From NCBI GenBank assembly GCA_934178345.1, contig CAKPQG010000015.1, positions 1 through 58,274 of the forward strand: a stretch of DNA of 58,274 nt, read 5' to 3'. How positions within the stretch are numbered: position 1 is the first letter of the stretch; each line of letters opens with the position of its first letter. The translations under genes were made by a program, and so were the position numbers. Shown here one piece after another: positions 7,787-16,296 of this stretch. The stretch comes from an uncultured Dialister sp. Lineage in GTDB: Bacteria > Bacillota > Negativicutes > Veillonellales > Dialisteraceae. The notes under the pieces are model-generated. The model did no database searches, had not been told where the DNA came from, and worked only from the letters and a program-made list of their open reading frames with translations.

Positions 7787-9583
7787 TTAATTTTTTGCAA
7801 CTTCTAACTTTTTGACCTGATGATGTAGTATAAATCCAATTCCCAATAAAACACCAAAACAGTAATTCACATTCAGTGATGTAGTAATGCCGCCAGCCAA
7901 TATTCCGGCTAGAGAAATTAGATAAAAGGATAGCAAACTTTGAATTCTTAAATACTGCTTATTATCACGACTTCTCCTTAGAAATAATAAAAAGAAATAT
8001 GCAAGATATACTGCAGGAAAATAATAAAGAAGACATCCTAATAAACCGATCTCGCAAAGTCTGGACGTATATTCTGAAACATCCGGAAATGATGCTTTTA
8101 AAGCGCCATTTGCATGAAGCCTATCAAGCCACATTTTTACTTCGCTGCTCTTAGTTGCATCACTAGGTAATTTATCTGGAATATAAGCTGCTTTTAGCCC
8201 TTTTCCCACTCCTAAGATAGGATGATTCATCCAAACCTTTAGTTCAGCTTCCATCAGCGAAATTCTTGCTCTATTACTGCGTTTGTCTTTGCCAACAGCT
8301 GATGCGATATTCTCAGAAATATAGTTTTTACCTGCATTTTGAACTAATGTCCCCATGTCATTTTTGGCTTTGCTAGAATTATCTTTGTTAGAAACACTAT
8401 GTTTACCTTCGTTTTGAACTGACGATTTTTTATCATTCGATTTTTTATCATTCTTAGCCTTAAGATTACCATTCATAGTTTCCATAATTACGCTAAACCC
8501 ATTTTTTTCAATTTGAGTAAAGAACAAGCTTCCACCAAAAGCCATAGATCCTAGCAATAAGATAATCATTATTCTTTTCAGACTTTCACTATTTTTTCTA
8601 TAAATTACGTAAATTGCAAGCAGTACTAACTCGCCCATAAACAAAAGAACCGCTGTTCTTGCCTGTGTTGCAAAAATAAGGAAATACCAAAAAAGCATAA
8701 CCAAAGATAATGTTACACCCTTCGCAGACAATAGACCGCCTTTTTTTATTCGAAACCAAACTAACCAGAGCCAAGGTACAGCAAAAGCACAATACATACC
8801 AAAAAAAGATGGCTCTGGGAAGACACTTCGTACCTGATGTTTCCATAGCAGTGGTGGCCACCATGCATATGACTGTACTGCAGCATTAGTATTACCAATA
8901 TAAGAATTATTTAACAATCCAATTTGGTGAATATATGGATTAATCGTAGTTAATATACATGCCGCCATTTGATTTCCCATCAGATATGGAAGCTCTATTA
9001 ACTCATACAAAAAGATAATTCCAAGGCTACAAAAGATTCCCTTAATCATTAGTTCAAAACATCTAGTCGGTCGGTTCCGATACCATAAATAGATCAAAAA
9101 GGATCCACCAAATAGCCAAAACACATCAAAAAATACATTCTTTAACCCTTTAAAAATCAGCCACAGTCCTACCCCTGCTTTCGATATATTTTCAGAATGA
9201 AATATTTCCATTGCATGAAGTAAACGAGCAGGCAAATATTCAACGCTTGAAAGAAGTTGTTCATAGTATGGATAAGATAATACGCCGGATATTACAGAAA
9301 GCGCTAAAGTCAAGGAGAGAATTCCCAAGTACCATTTGGCGTTCAAAAAAAATGCCTGGGATTCAAGATTTATACTATTGTTAATTAATATATCTCTTTT
9401 TCCTGATCTATTCCAGACATAAAGCATCAGTATCATCCCAATTCCCAAAGGGTATATAGCAAACTCTTTCCCTGTCACTCCTAAAACCTCAAAACTAATT
9501 GGTTTAGGGATAGGAGCAAATATCAATGTGCCTATCAGTAATAAAAATAAGACATCAAATGCTCGCTCATATCTATTTAGCAT
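7787..9583 (-). CDS. O-antigen polymerase/ligase family membrane protein (Wzy-like)
   Basis: A 598-residue multi-pass membrane protein. Hydrophobic segments cover most of residues 10-365 and 510-590. The Wzy_C-type signature is visible: FATQARTAVLLFMGEL near residue 304, then a large periplasmic loop ending in MNHPILGVGKG near 452-461. Members polymerise or ligate undecaprenyl-linked glycans in the periplasm. An unusual hydrophilic insert rich in Lys, Asn and Ser occupies about residues 372-436 and contains KAKND twice. The start has a good ribosome binding site (AAAGGGAGG). Polymerase is more likely than ligase given the capsule-type context, but sequence alone does not decide. Confidence 0.83.
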   Translation of the reverse strand: MLNRYERAFDVLFLLLIGTLIFAPIPKPISFEVLGVTGKEFAIYPLGIGMILMLYVWNRSGKRDILINNSINLESQAFFLNAKWYLGILSLTLALSVISGVLSYPYYEQLLSSVEYLPARLLHAMEIFHSENISKAGVGLWLIFKGLKNVFFDVFWLFGGSFLIYLWYRNRPTRCFELMIKGIFCSLGIIFLYELIELPYLMGNQMAACILTTINPYIHQIGLLNNSYIGNTNAAVQSYAWWPPLLWKHQVRSVFPEPSFFGMYCAFAVPWLWLVWFRIKKGGLLSAKGVTLSLVMLFWYFLIFATQARTAVLLFMGELVLLAIYVIYRKNSESLKRIMIILLLGSMAFGGSLFFTQIEKNGFSVIMETMNGNLKAKNDKKSNDKKSSVQNEGKHSVSNKDNSSKAKNDMGTLVQNAGKNYISENIASAVGKDKRSNRARISLMEAELKVWMNHPILGVGKGLKAAYIPDKLPSDATKSSEVKMWLDRLHANGALKASFPDVSEYTSRLCEIGLLGCLLYYFPAVYLAYFFLLFLRRSRDNKQYLRIQSLLSFYLISLAGILAGGITTSLNVNYCFGVLLGIGFILHHQVKKLEVAKN

Positions 9584-9724
9584 AGGCGGCCTCCCTTTAC
9601 ATACTTTAGCTAACTATTGCTATTATAGCAGTGTTAAAATATAAACAAAATGCTTCTAATATAAGATATTCATAATTCATATATGCAGATTTATTTCAAA
9701 CGCCTTAATCTTAGTTATTCTTGA

Positions 9725-10897
9725 TTATAGATCTAATTTTTCAAAAAGATGTTGGCAGACATTCCTGCAATATCCACCGTTTCTTAATGACTGTGCATTG
9801 AGGTATGAGTTAATTGATTCAACAGTGCTTTGGTAATCAATTTTCTCTTGAAATATTTTTGCTAAAATAGCATATAATTCTTCCTTATTTTTCGCATAAG
9901 TTTCATGCAATACAGACATATACGCTGGATCCATATGACTATTTTTACAATAATCTTCCAGGTCATAAAAATAAAAAATAATAGGTCTGTTAAGCAGAGC
10001 AAAATCTCCAATAACGCTGGAATAATCAGTAATTAGCATACCTACCTTTGCCAGTGACTTCTGAATATCCGTAACATCTGAATCGTTTAATACCCGGATA
10101 TTGGGTAAACATTTCTCCTTACGAACTTTAGTCAAGTAATGCGGTTTAATAAATAAAGTATAGCCATAATTTTTCAACAAGTCGTTTAACTCAGAGAAAG
10201 TCAATAAATCGTTAATAATTTTCTCCAGCCGAATCTGACCTTCTTTATTTTCACGAAACGTAGGCAGGTACAGAATTGCCTTCTCCGCAGGAAAAGGCTT
10301 ACCATTTTCATCAAATAACGCATCATTCCTTGGCTGTCCGGTTAATATTATTGAGTTTAACTTTGCATTATACTGTTGTCTGTAAAACTTTTCTCTTGCA
10401 AATTGTGATGTTGTAAAAATATAGTCTGTATAGGATAAATCGTATATAGCATGCTTCAGCCCTTTAAGTTTAGCTTTTAAAGTATTCTGATTATCTAATT
10501 CCCTCAGTTCATTTTTAAAGCCTACTCCATGAAAAAGAGCACAAATCTTTGCTCCATTCAGGTATGGGTGCATGCCAAAATCATTAAGACTATTAGTAAA
10601 GAACGCAACTCCCGCCTGTCTAAGCACTTTTCTCGCTAATTCTGTATCAGACAGATAGACTTCATATCCTGCATGCGTCAGCATATCAGTTATCTCGGAC
10701 TTTGCTGTTATCCAGACCGCACGAATAGAAGGATAATTCTCATTTACATATTCAAAAAGATATTTTGCATTGTCTGCGTATTTATTACCACCCCAGCATC
10801 CAAATACCCATAAACTCATATCTCTTTTATGATTCTTATGCATCCAATACAGACTGGCATCTTTTGCCCAAGTCATCATGTCTACAACTTTTTTCAT
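9725..10897 (-). CDS. CDP-glycerol glycerophosphotransferase family protein (TagB/TagF-like)
   Basis: A 390-residue protein of the Glyphos_transf family (PF04464), which transfers glycerol phosphate or ribitol phosphate from a CDP-alditol to a growing polymer at the cytoplasmic face of the membrane. Family landmarks are LFHGVGFKNE near residue 113, GQPRNDALF near 201, LYLPTFREN, FIKPHYLT and LITDYSSVIGDFALL near 290. The start codon overlaps the stop of the upstream GT2 gene in ATGA. Together with a second family member at 11895-13091 and the IspD/TarI-like enzyme, it suggests a phosphodiester-linked or polyol-phosphate-decorated surface glycan. The actual alditol is not known. Confidence 0.87.
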   Translation of the reverse strand: MKKVVDMMTWAKDASLYWMHKNHKRDMSLWVFGCWGGNKYADNAKYLFEYVNENYPSIRAVWITAKSEITDMLTHAGYEVYLSDTELARKVLRQAGVAFFTNSLNDFGMHPYLNGAKICALFHGVGFKNELRELDNQNTLKAKLKGLKHAIYDLSYTDYIFTTSQFAREKFYRQQYNAKLNSIILTGQPRNDALFDENGKPFPAEKAILYLPTFRENKEGQIRLEKIINDLLTFSELNDLLKNYGYTLFIKPHYLTKVRKEKCLPNIRVLNDSDVTDIQKSLAKVGMLITDYSSVIGDFALLNRPIIFYFYDLEDYCKNSHMDPAYMSVLHETYAKNKEELYAILAKIFQEKIDYQSTVESINSYLNAQSLRNGGYCRNVCQHLFEKLDL

Positions 10898-11799
10898 TTC
10901 TTTTCCTTTTCTAAGTTCATTAAAATCTTGAAAAATTTACCTGCCTTCACATAAAGCGCATCCTTCATATAACAGAGCCATAACTTTCGAAAGCTCTTTG
11001 GCGTATGATAATAGTTTTGAAGAAAATTCTCATTTTTCCTTAAATACTTATATGTATTCCAAAACTCATAAAAGGCTGCTTTCAGCTTATGCTGTAAAAT
11101 AGAATTCTTACGTAAAATCATGTTACGAGGAAGGTTAATCTGAATAGCGGACGAATCATAATAAATGGAATAACCTGCCGCACTTACTCGTGTAAATAGG
11201 TCCGTCTCTTCGCGGAAGGCATTCCCCTTATAACCCACGTCAAAATGTATGGAATCAAAGATCTCTCTTTTTGCCAAAACGCAGGCGGGACAAAAGGGAA
11301 CGGTCTGAGGCGAATCACAATCAAAGTCAAAATTGATATAAAAAAGTTTATTAATATCCAGGGCATTTTGAACAGACCTAACCTGTCTGCTGTTTTGCAG
11401 AATAAACTCATTTATATGTTTCAACTCCTCTTGATTATGCATATATAGAGCTTTGGCACCCACCACATCAGCATCATAAGTAATCAAAGTATTATACAGT
11501 TTCTGAATGGTATCCGGAGTAATAAAAGAATCATCATCTCCCAGATAAATAAACGGATACTTTGCATGCTTTATTCCTTCATTTTTGGCTGCGGTCTGTT
11601 TGCTGTTACGAGGCATTCGAAAATAACGGATAAAAGGATATTTCTCTTGCAGCTGCATTATTACTTCACTGGTATTATCGGTTGAACAGTCATCCACAAT
11701 AATGATTTCTCCTACTAATTCCTGAGCATAGCTGGGAATTGTATAAGATAACAAGTGTGCTCTATTATAGGATGGGATAACAACGGAAACGCATTTCAT
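10894..11799 (-). CDS. family 2 glycosyltransferase
   Basis: A ~301-residue GT-A fold glycosyltransferase. It has the classic SVVIPSYNRAH start, an IIIVDDCSTDNT segment, and a metal-binding DDDS motif (YLGDDDSF) near residue 93; there is no obvious membrane helix. It adds a sugar from a nucleotide donor to the lipid-linked repeat unit. I chose the ATG at 11799 (MKCVSVVIPSYN) over the TTG at 11805, because the ribosome binding site GGGAGG is about 9 nt from the ATG and only 3 nt from the TTG. The gene is coupled to the downstream CDP-glycerol-type transferase by an ATGA overlap. Confidence 0.88.
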   Translation of the reverse strand: MKCVSVVIPSYNRAHLLSYTIPSYAQELVGEIIIVDDCSTDNTSEVIMQLQEKYPFIRYFRMPRNSKQTAAKNEGIKHAKYPFIYLGDDDSFITPDTIQKLYNTLITYDADVVGAKALYMHNQEELKHINEFILQNSRQVRSVQNALDINKLFYINFDFDCDSPQTVPFCPACVLAKREIFDSIHFDVGYKGNAFREETDLFTRVSAAGYSIYYDSSAIQINLPRNMILRKNSILQHKLKAAFYEFWNTYKYLRKNENFLQNYYHTPKSFRKLWLCYMKDALYVKAGKFFKILMNLEKEKK

Positions 11800-11894
11800 G
11801 ACCAATATCCTCCCTTAAGCAGCACATTCCATTCGGAATGTAACTCCTCGGGATATGGTCTGTTTCCTTTCTCTACCAAGAGCAAAAGAAAAGA

Positions 11895-13091
11895 TTAAGA
11901 GGTTATACCCCCCCGATAATTATTTTCTAATTTTCCTTTATTTATCAAACGCATAATTACATTGCACATTTCTAAAGATGCATTACCATTTTCGTAAGAA
12001 CCTAACTCTTCATGGTGCTGTCTAACCTTGCATCCATAATCATGCTGATCAAAATTTAATATGTTATTCTTCAACTCTTCATTCCTTTCTGCCAGCGGAA
12101 ATGGCCATTCATCAATCGGAGTATGGAAATTTCTTTCCTTCTTATAATTAGACAAATCGTTGGCATAGATAAAACATGGACGCCCGGTAAAAGAAAAATC
12201 CCATATGCTGGAAGAATAATCAGTTATGAGGACATCAGATGCAGCTAATAGCTCCTGCATATCCACATAACCGCTCACATCTATAATCCTATCATCTCTA
12301 TTTGCTTTAGAGAAAATATCTTTTGCAAGATGTGGATGGCTGCGCACAAAAAGTACAAAAGGTTTCTTAAATCGTAACTGTAATGAGCATAATAATTCAT
12401 TTACCTCCAAGTCTACTACCATACCGTTATCTCTAAATGTGGGTGCGTACAAGACTATTCCAAAATCTGGTTGTATTTGATAGGTATTCCGAACCAATGA
12501 TGCAGCCTTCTGCATACGCGCTTCATCAAAAAAGATATCATTGCGAGGCATACCAATTGGTAAAAAAGCAGCCTTTGTCCCAGTATCATCCTTGAATATC
12601 CTAGTGAATTTTGCGCAGGAACTTACAATATAGTCAACACGCTGCCATGCTTTTTCAGCACGGGCTAACTTCCACTTATTTTTCATACTCTTGAATACTG
12701 TATCATTCTTTTTATAAGCACCGCCACCATGCCAGGTCTCAATGAAGGTCTGCCCATGCCGTTTATACAGCCAGCTCGGTAAGCCGCTATTGAATATAAT
12801 GACTGATGCTGTATAAAAATGATAAAACATGGCAAAACTATTCTTTTTGACAACTTTTACACCTGCCGGATAAGAACGGTCTTTAACGCTGTGTGTTTCC
12901 CATACACATATGATTGGTAAATGTTCTTCCCTGATTTTTTCATCAATATATTTAAGATTACAATAGTAATGTCCATTAAAAGGATAAAGCAGAATCTTAT
13001 TTCGCTCAATAGAAAAAGCCTTAAATATATGTAGACCTCCTGAAATTGAAAAAGACAACATGGTCTTGAGAAATTCATATACTTTATTCAT
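11895..13091 (-). CDS. CDP-glycerol glycerophosphotransferase family protein (second copy)
   Basis: A ~398-residue Glyphos_transf-family enzyme with TWHGGGAYKKND, LPIGMPRND, ILYAPTFRDNG, FVRSHPH and VLITDYSSSIWDFSFTGRP motifs in family order. It is only distantly like the enzyme at 9725-10897, so it probably catalyses a different linkage or acts on a different acceptor. I chose the ATG at 13091 (MNKVYEFLK) over 13136: it has a GAAGAGG ribosome binding site, and the longer version would run deep into the acyltransferase gene. Near the 3' end a G7 tract (C7 on the plus strand, 11908-11914) encodes part of the last few residues, so a length change would alter only the tail. Confidence 0.86.
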   Translation of the reverse strand: MNKVYEFLKTMLSFSISGGLHIFKAFSIERNKILLYPFNGHYYCNLKYIDEKIREEHLPIICVWETHSVKDRSYPAGVKVVKKNSFAMFYHFYTASVIIFNSGLPSWLYKRHGQTFIETWHGGGAYKKNDTVFKSMKNKWKLARAEKAWQRVDYIVSSCAKFTRIFKDDTGTKAAFLPIGMPRNDIFFDEARMQKAASLVRNTYQIQPDFGIVLYAPTFRDNGMVVDLEVNELLCSLQLRFKKPFVLFVRSHPHLAKDIFSKANRDDRIIDVSGYVDMQELLAASDVLITDYSSSIWDFSFTGRPCFIYANDLSNYKKERNFHTPIDEWPFPLAERNEELKNNILNFDQHDYGCKVRQHHEELGSYENGNASLEMCNVIMRLINKGKLENNYRGGITS

Positions 13092-14146
13092 GCGAAATTC
13101 GCCTCTTCCTATTAACTTGAAACAGATGATTATCAAGCCATTTCAAAAATGGAGTAAACACAATGACAAGTGCCCCGGTAATAATAGCAGAAATAACAAG
13201 ATAATGATAATTATGTCCTTTAAAATAGGGCTGCAGCAAAATCATGGGTAATCTCATTAAGATATAAATTTCAAATAGATGCTTACCCATCAAGGCCAAA
13301 ATCGAATTATTAAATTCAAATTTCATAGTAATCAACACAGTAAATAACGTAAATAAAAGCATCCAAACTTCATAAAGATAGAAATTTGTCTGGTACTTTC
13401 CAAATATGTATGTCCCTGCTCCACAAAATATTAACGTAAACAAATACGGCCAGCTAGCCCAAGATGCAAAGAGAGTCTTTTCTAACTTGTCCTTATAAAG
13501 GGCAAAAACCATACCTAAGGGGAAGCATAACAATGTATTATACCAATATGGCTGTTTATATAAAGAAATCAGATATCCTGCTGTAACCGTAAGTAACGTA
13601 GTAATAGAAATCTGTAAAATATATTTATCCGTTCTATAAATATAAAAGACCGCAAAGCAAATTATCCATAAAACCAAAATAGCAAAAATGTACCAATTCG
13701 AATTGCCAAAGCCCCCCCCATCCGATAAAACCTAAAGCGATTGCTTTTATTGAAGGGATTCCATGTTTCCAAATAGATATCATCAAATAGAGAGATACTG
13801 CTACATCAAAATGAATAAGCGTGCTAAGTATGCGGTGGGAAGGAATCTTTTTAATGTAGGGCATTCTTTTTTGCATGATCGAAACCATTAGTCCATATCC
13901 GGAATAGAAAAGAAACAATGCAACTTCGAATTGATTAACATAATTCATAAAATGTATATACGGAATATCGAGATAATTATTTAGCTTCACATACTGTGAA
14001 AAATGATCCATAAATACAATCCCAATAAAGAGACCTTTAATCACATTACAATGATACTTATCCAAATAGTTTTTACAATAGCTCTTTTTATAAAACCTAT
14101 AATTGGAAATCAATAAGAGACATAGAATGAGCAGAAAATATATCAT
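13084..14146 (-). pseudogene. acyltransferase-3 family membrane protein, frame broken at a G8 tract (likely phase-variable OFF)
   Basis: Two adjoining frames together encode one membrane acyltransferase (PF01757), an O-acetylase-type enzyme for surface glycans. The first frame (14146 to the tract) has FIGIVFMDHFSQY and FLFYSGYGLMVS, typical of the N-terminal half; the second (to 13084) supplies the remaining membrane helices. They meet at a run of eight G on the minus strand (13712-13719). The reading offset is +1, and with seven G the product reads continuously through GGFGNSNWYIFAILVLW, a typical acyltransferase stretch. The start has an AAGGAAG ribosome binding site. The gene overlaps the downstream glycerophosphotransferase by 8 bp. 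A sequencing error in the tract would give the same picture. Confidence 0.8.
13712..13719 (-). repeat. G8 homopolymer inside the acyltransferase gene
   Basis: Eight consecutive G on the minus strand at the exact point where the acyltransferase changes frame. Loss of one G, or gain of two, restores a single open frame. Confidence 0.9.
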
Positions 14147-14207
14147 AATTTCTTCCTTATACCTAAACCATAGTCATCATATATAGTCAGGAACTTTTAT
14201 ACTCCTA

Positions 14208-15461
14208 TTATACATAATCAGGATAGTACAATTTCTTATAAAGTCTAGCTGCATATTGATCCGTCATTCCTGCAATATGATTAGCAATCGTCCTTCGAAA
14301 AGTCGGATCATCCTGCAATGTTTTTATATCTATTTTCGACCGAGAATAATTCGAAATATTATTATCTCTACAAAGATATTTACTTAGGACGTAATCAGGA
14401 AGCTCCAACGGATGCTCAAAGAATGCTCTAAAAATATGACGGATAAAATACTCAGCCTTGGCGTCAGCTATACTGACTTCTTCCGAAGAAATAATTTTAT
14501 CTACCATCCATTTCATCAGCTCTTTTTCCATGGATTTAATATTATCACTAAATTCAATCAGCAGGACTGGTGATTCTCTGAATTCTTCCAAACTCTTACT
14601 ACAATGCAAAATATTTTTAGAAGATTCCTGACATACATCTTCAATCAAAAAGCCAACTAAATTTTTAATGATTTGCGACCGTGTTTCATATGCTAAACTT
14701 GATGCAGCCGGATTGATTTTAACCTTATATTCATTGATGCATTCTTTTACAAGAGGCATATTAATCAAAGGACTAAATTCAATGATTCCACTGCGAACAC
14801 CATCTTCCAAGTCATGCGTACATTGTGCTATTTCATCTGCAATTGCCACAACCTGTCCTTCTACAGTAAATGATGGCAAATTTAAATCAATTTCATCCAT
14901 GTTTAAATCTGTGTATACAATAAAATTCTTCCCCTGGTTTCTCTTAACCTTTGTGTGCTTTATAATACCCTCTCGGACTGCCAAAGTTAAGTTAATACCG
15001 GTGTATTCACTACATCTGGTTTCTAGATGATCAATCACTTCCAAAGACTGAAAATTATGTTTGAAATTCTCTTTAATTGGCTCAATGTTAGCTTCAGGCA
15101 TTCCTTGCCACAGGATATCATCTAAAGTCCTCTCTCCTACATGCCCAAATGGTGTATGCCCCAAGTCATGTCCTAATGCAATCGCTTCAATTAATTCATC
15201 ATTAAGCCCTAACACTTTGCCTATTGATCTGGCAATCTGGGATACTTCCAAAGTATGTGTTAAACGATTTCTATAATGATCTCCTTTATTAGGATTAAAG
15301 ACCTGCGTCTTATGCATCATTCTCCGAAAAGCTCTGGAATGAATAATACGATCTCTGTCGCGTTGAAATGGATCTCTACGGCACATAGTACTTTCGGGCG
15401 GTTCTTCATAAATTCGATGAGTCAATAATTCATCGGCATTACATGCTATATATTTATTCAT
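14208..15461 (-). CDS. dgt: deoxyguanosinetriphosphate triphosphohydrolase-like protein (HD domain)
   Basis: A 417-residue dGTPase that cleaves dGTP to deoxyguanosine and triphosphate. The signature RDRDRIIHSRAFRRMMHKTQV lies near residue 30, followed by the metal-binding histidines in RLTHTLEV and the HD pair in ALGHDLGHTPFGHVGE; the distal aspartate is in IADEIAQCTHDLEDG. Length fits the type 2/3 dGTPase subfamily. It starts 20 bp after the stop of a protein of unknown function, in the middle of a polysaccharide operon where nucleotide hydrolysis is out of place. dGTPases are known anti-phage effectors that deplete dNTPs, so a cargo defence cassette is plausible; ordinary nucleotide housekeeping is the alternative. 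Confidence 0.92.
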   Translation of the reverse strand: MNKYIACNADELLTHRIYEEPPESTMCRRDPFQRDRDRIIHSRAFRRMMHKTQVFNPNKGDHYRNRLTHTLEVSQIARSIGKVLGLNDELIEAIALGHDLGHTPFGHVGERTLDDILWQGMPEANIEPIKENFKHNFQSLEVIDHLETRCSEYTGINLTLAVREGIIKHTKVKRNQGKNFIVYTDLNMDEIDLNLPSFTVEGQVVAIADEIAQCTHDLEDGVRSGIIEFSPLINMPLVKECINEYKVKINPAASSLAYETRSQIIKNLVGFLIEDVCQESSKNILHCSKSLEEFRESPVLLIEFSDNIKSMEKELMKWMVDKIISSEEVSIADAKAEYFIRHIFRAFFEHPLELPDYVLSKYLCRDNNISNYSRSKIDIKTLQDDPTFRRTIANHIAGMTDQYAARLYKKLYYPDYV

Positions 15462-15481
15462 TCAACGCCTCCATGAATAAT

Positions 15482-16180
15482 TCATATATCAAAAAATCTA
15501 TCTATCTCTAAATATTTGTTACGATAAAAATCACTACATTGACACAATTCATCACATAAACGAAGAGTAATAGGAACTTGCTTATCCAATTGTTTCACAA
15601 AGTATTTTAATCTCCAATATGCCGAGTCCCATTTTTGTTTATATTTTTCCTGTTTCAATAAATCATCAGGTAAACAATCAAGCACAATCCCCTGCAAGGT
15701 ATTAAATGACACCTGCTCTTGATTATGAAAGGTAATACTTTGGCCAAAATTCCCATAACGAAATCCTGCTCTAAGATCCTCAATATTGGTAAAATAATGT
15801 TCATTTTCATTGAGCTGAAAAGAATTTCTCCAATAAATGGGATTTTTCCGAGTAATTGCTATATGGCAAGCTTCATATATGACCTTATTGGAAAATACAA
15901 ATAACACAGGGCCATATTGATTGGCATTATGTGCCCTGTTATGAATATCACAACTATCAAAAAAAATATCATTATAAATTCCATATTTTACATCAATTCT
16001 ATCACTGCTTTGTGCCGTCTGAGAATATCCTCTTGCTTCCATTTTCTGCCGAGAAAAAAGTCCTTTATGAACTAAATAAGAGCATGCCGTTCTCACAGTA
16101 TTCGCATGATATAAATGTGTGACATTATGATCATTTAGAACTGTCATAACTTCATCTTTAGTATAAAATTCACTACACAT
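15482..16180 (-). CDS. unrecognised protein, possibly ADP-ribosyltransferase-like, dGTPase partner
   Basis: A ~232-residue soluble protein without a family that I can name with certainty. The N-terminal segment THLYHANTVRTACSYL, followed by KGLFSR near residue 40 and a hydrophobic GPVLFVFS strand near 90, resembles the fold pattern of DarT-like ADP-ribosyltransferases (His in the first strand, Arg in GLxSR). A convincing catalytic glutamate motif is not identified, so this is a weak inference. I chose the ATG at 16180 because AGAAAGGAG lies 7 nt upstream; the longer frame to 16231 has no such site. It is followed after 20 bp by the dGTPase gene, suggesting joint function. Confidence 0.65.
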   Translation of the reverse strand: MCSEFYTKDEVMTVLNDHNVTHLYHANTVRTACSYLVHKGLFSRQKMEARGYSQTAQSSDRIDVKYGIYNDIFFDSCDIHNRAHNANQYGPVLFVFSNKVIYEACHIAITRKNPIYWRNSFQLNENEHYFTNIEDLRAGFRYGNFGQSITFHNQEQVSFNTLQGIVLDCLPDDLLKQEKYKQKWDSAYWRLKYFVKQLDKQVPITLRLCDELCQCSDFYRNKYLEIDRFFDI

Positions 16181-16296
16181 AAAGACTGCTCCTTTCTGAT
16201 TACGGTTAATAGCATAAGTATAACTGAACAACTGGCATGTAACAATAGATAGTAATATTTGTCTTTCTAAATAAAATATTATCGTCTCTGTAAAAG

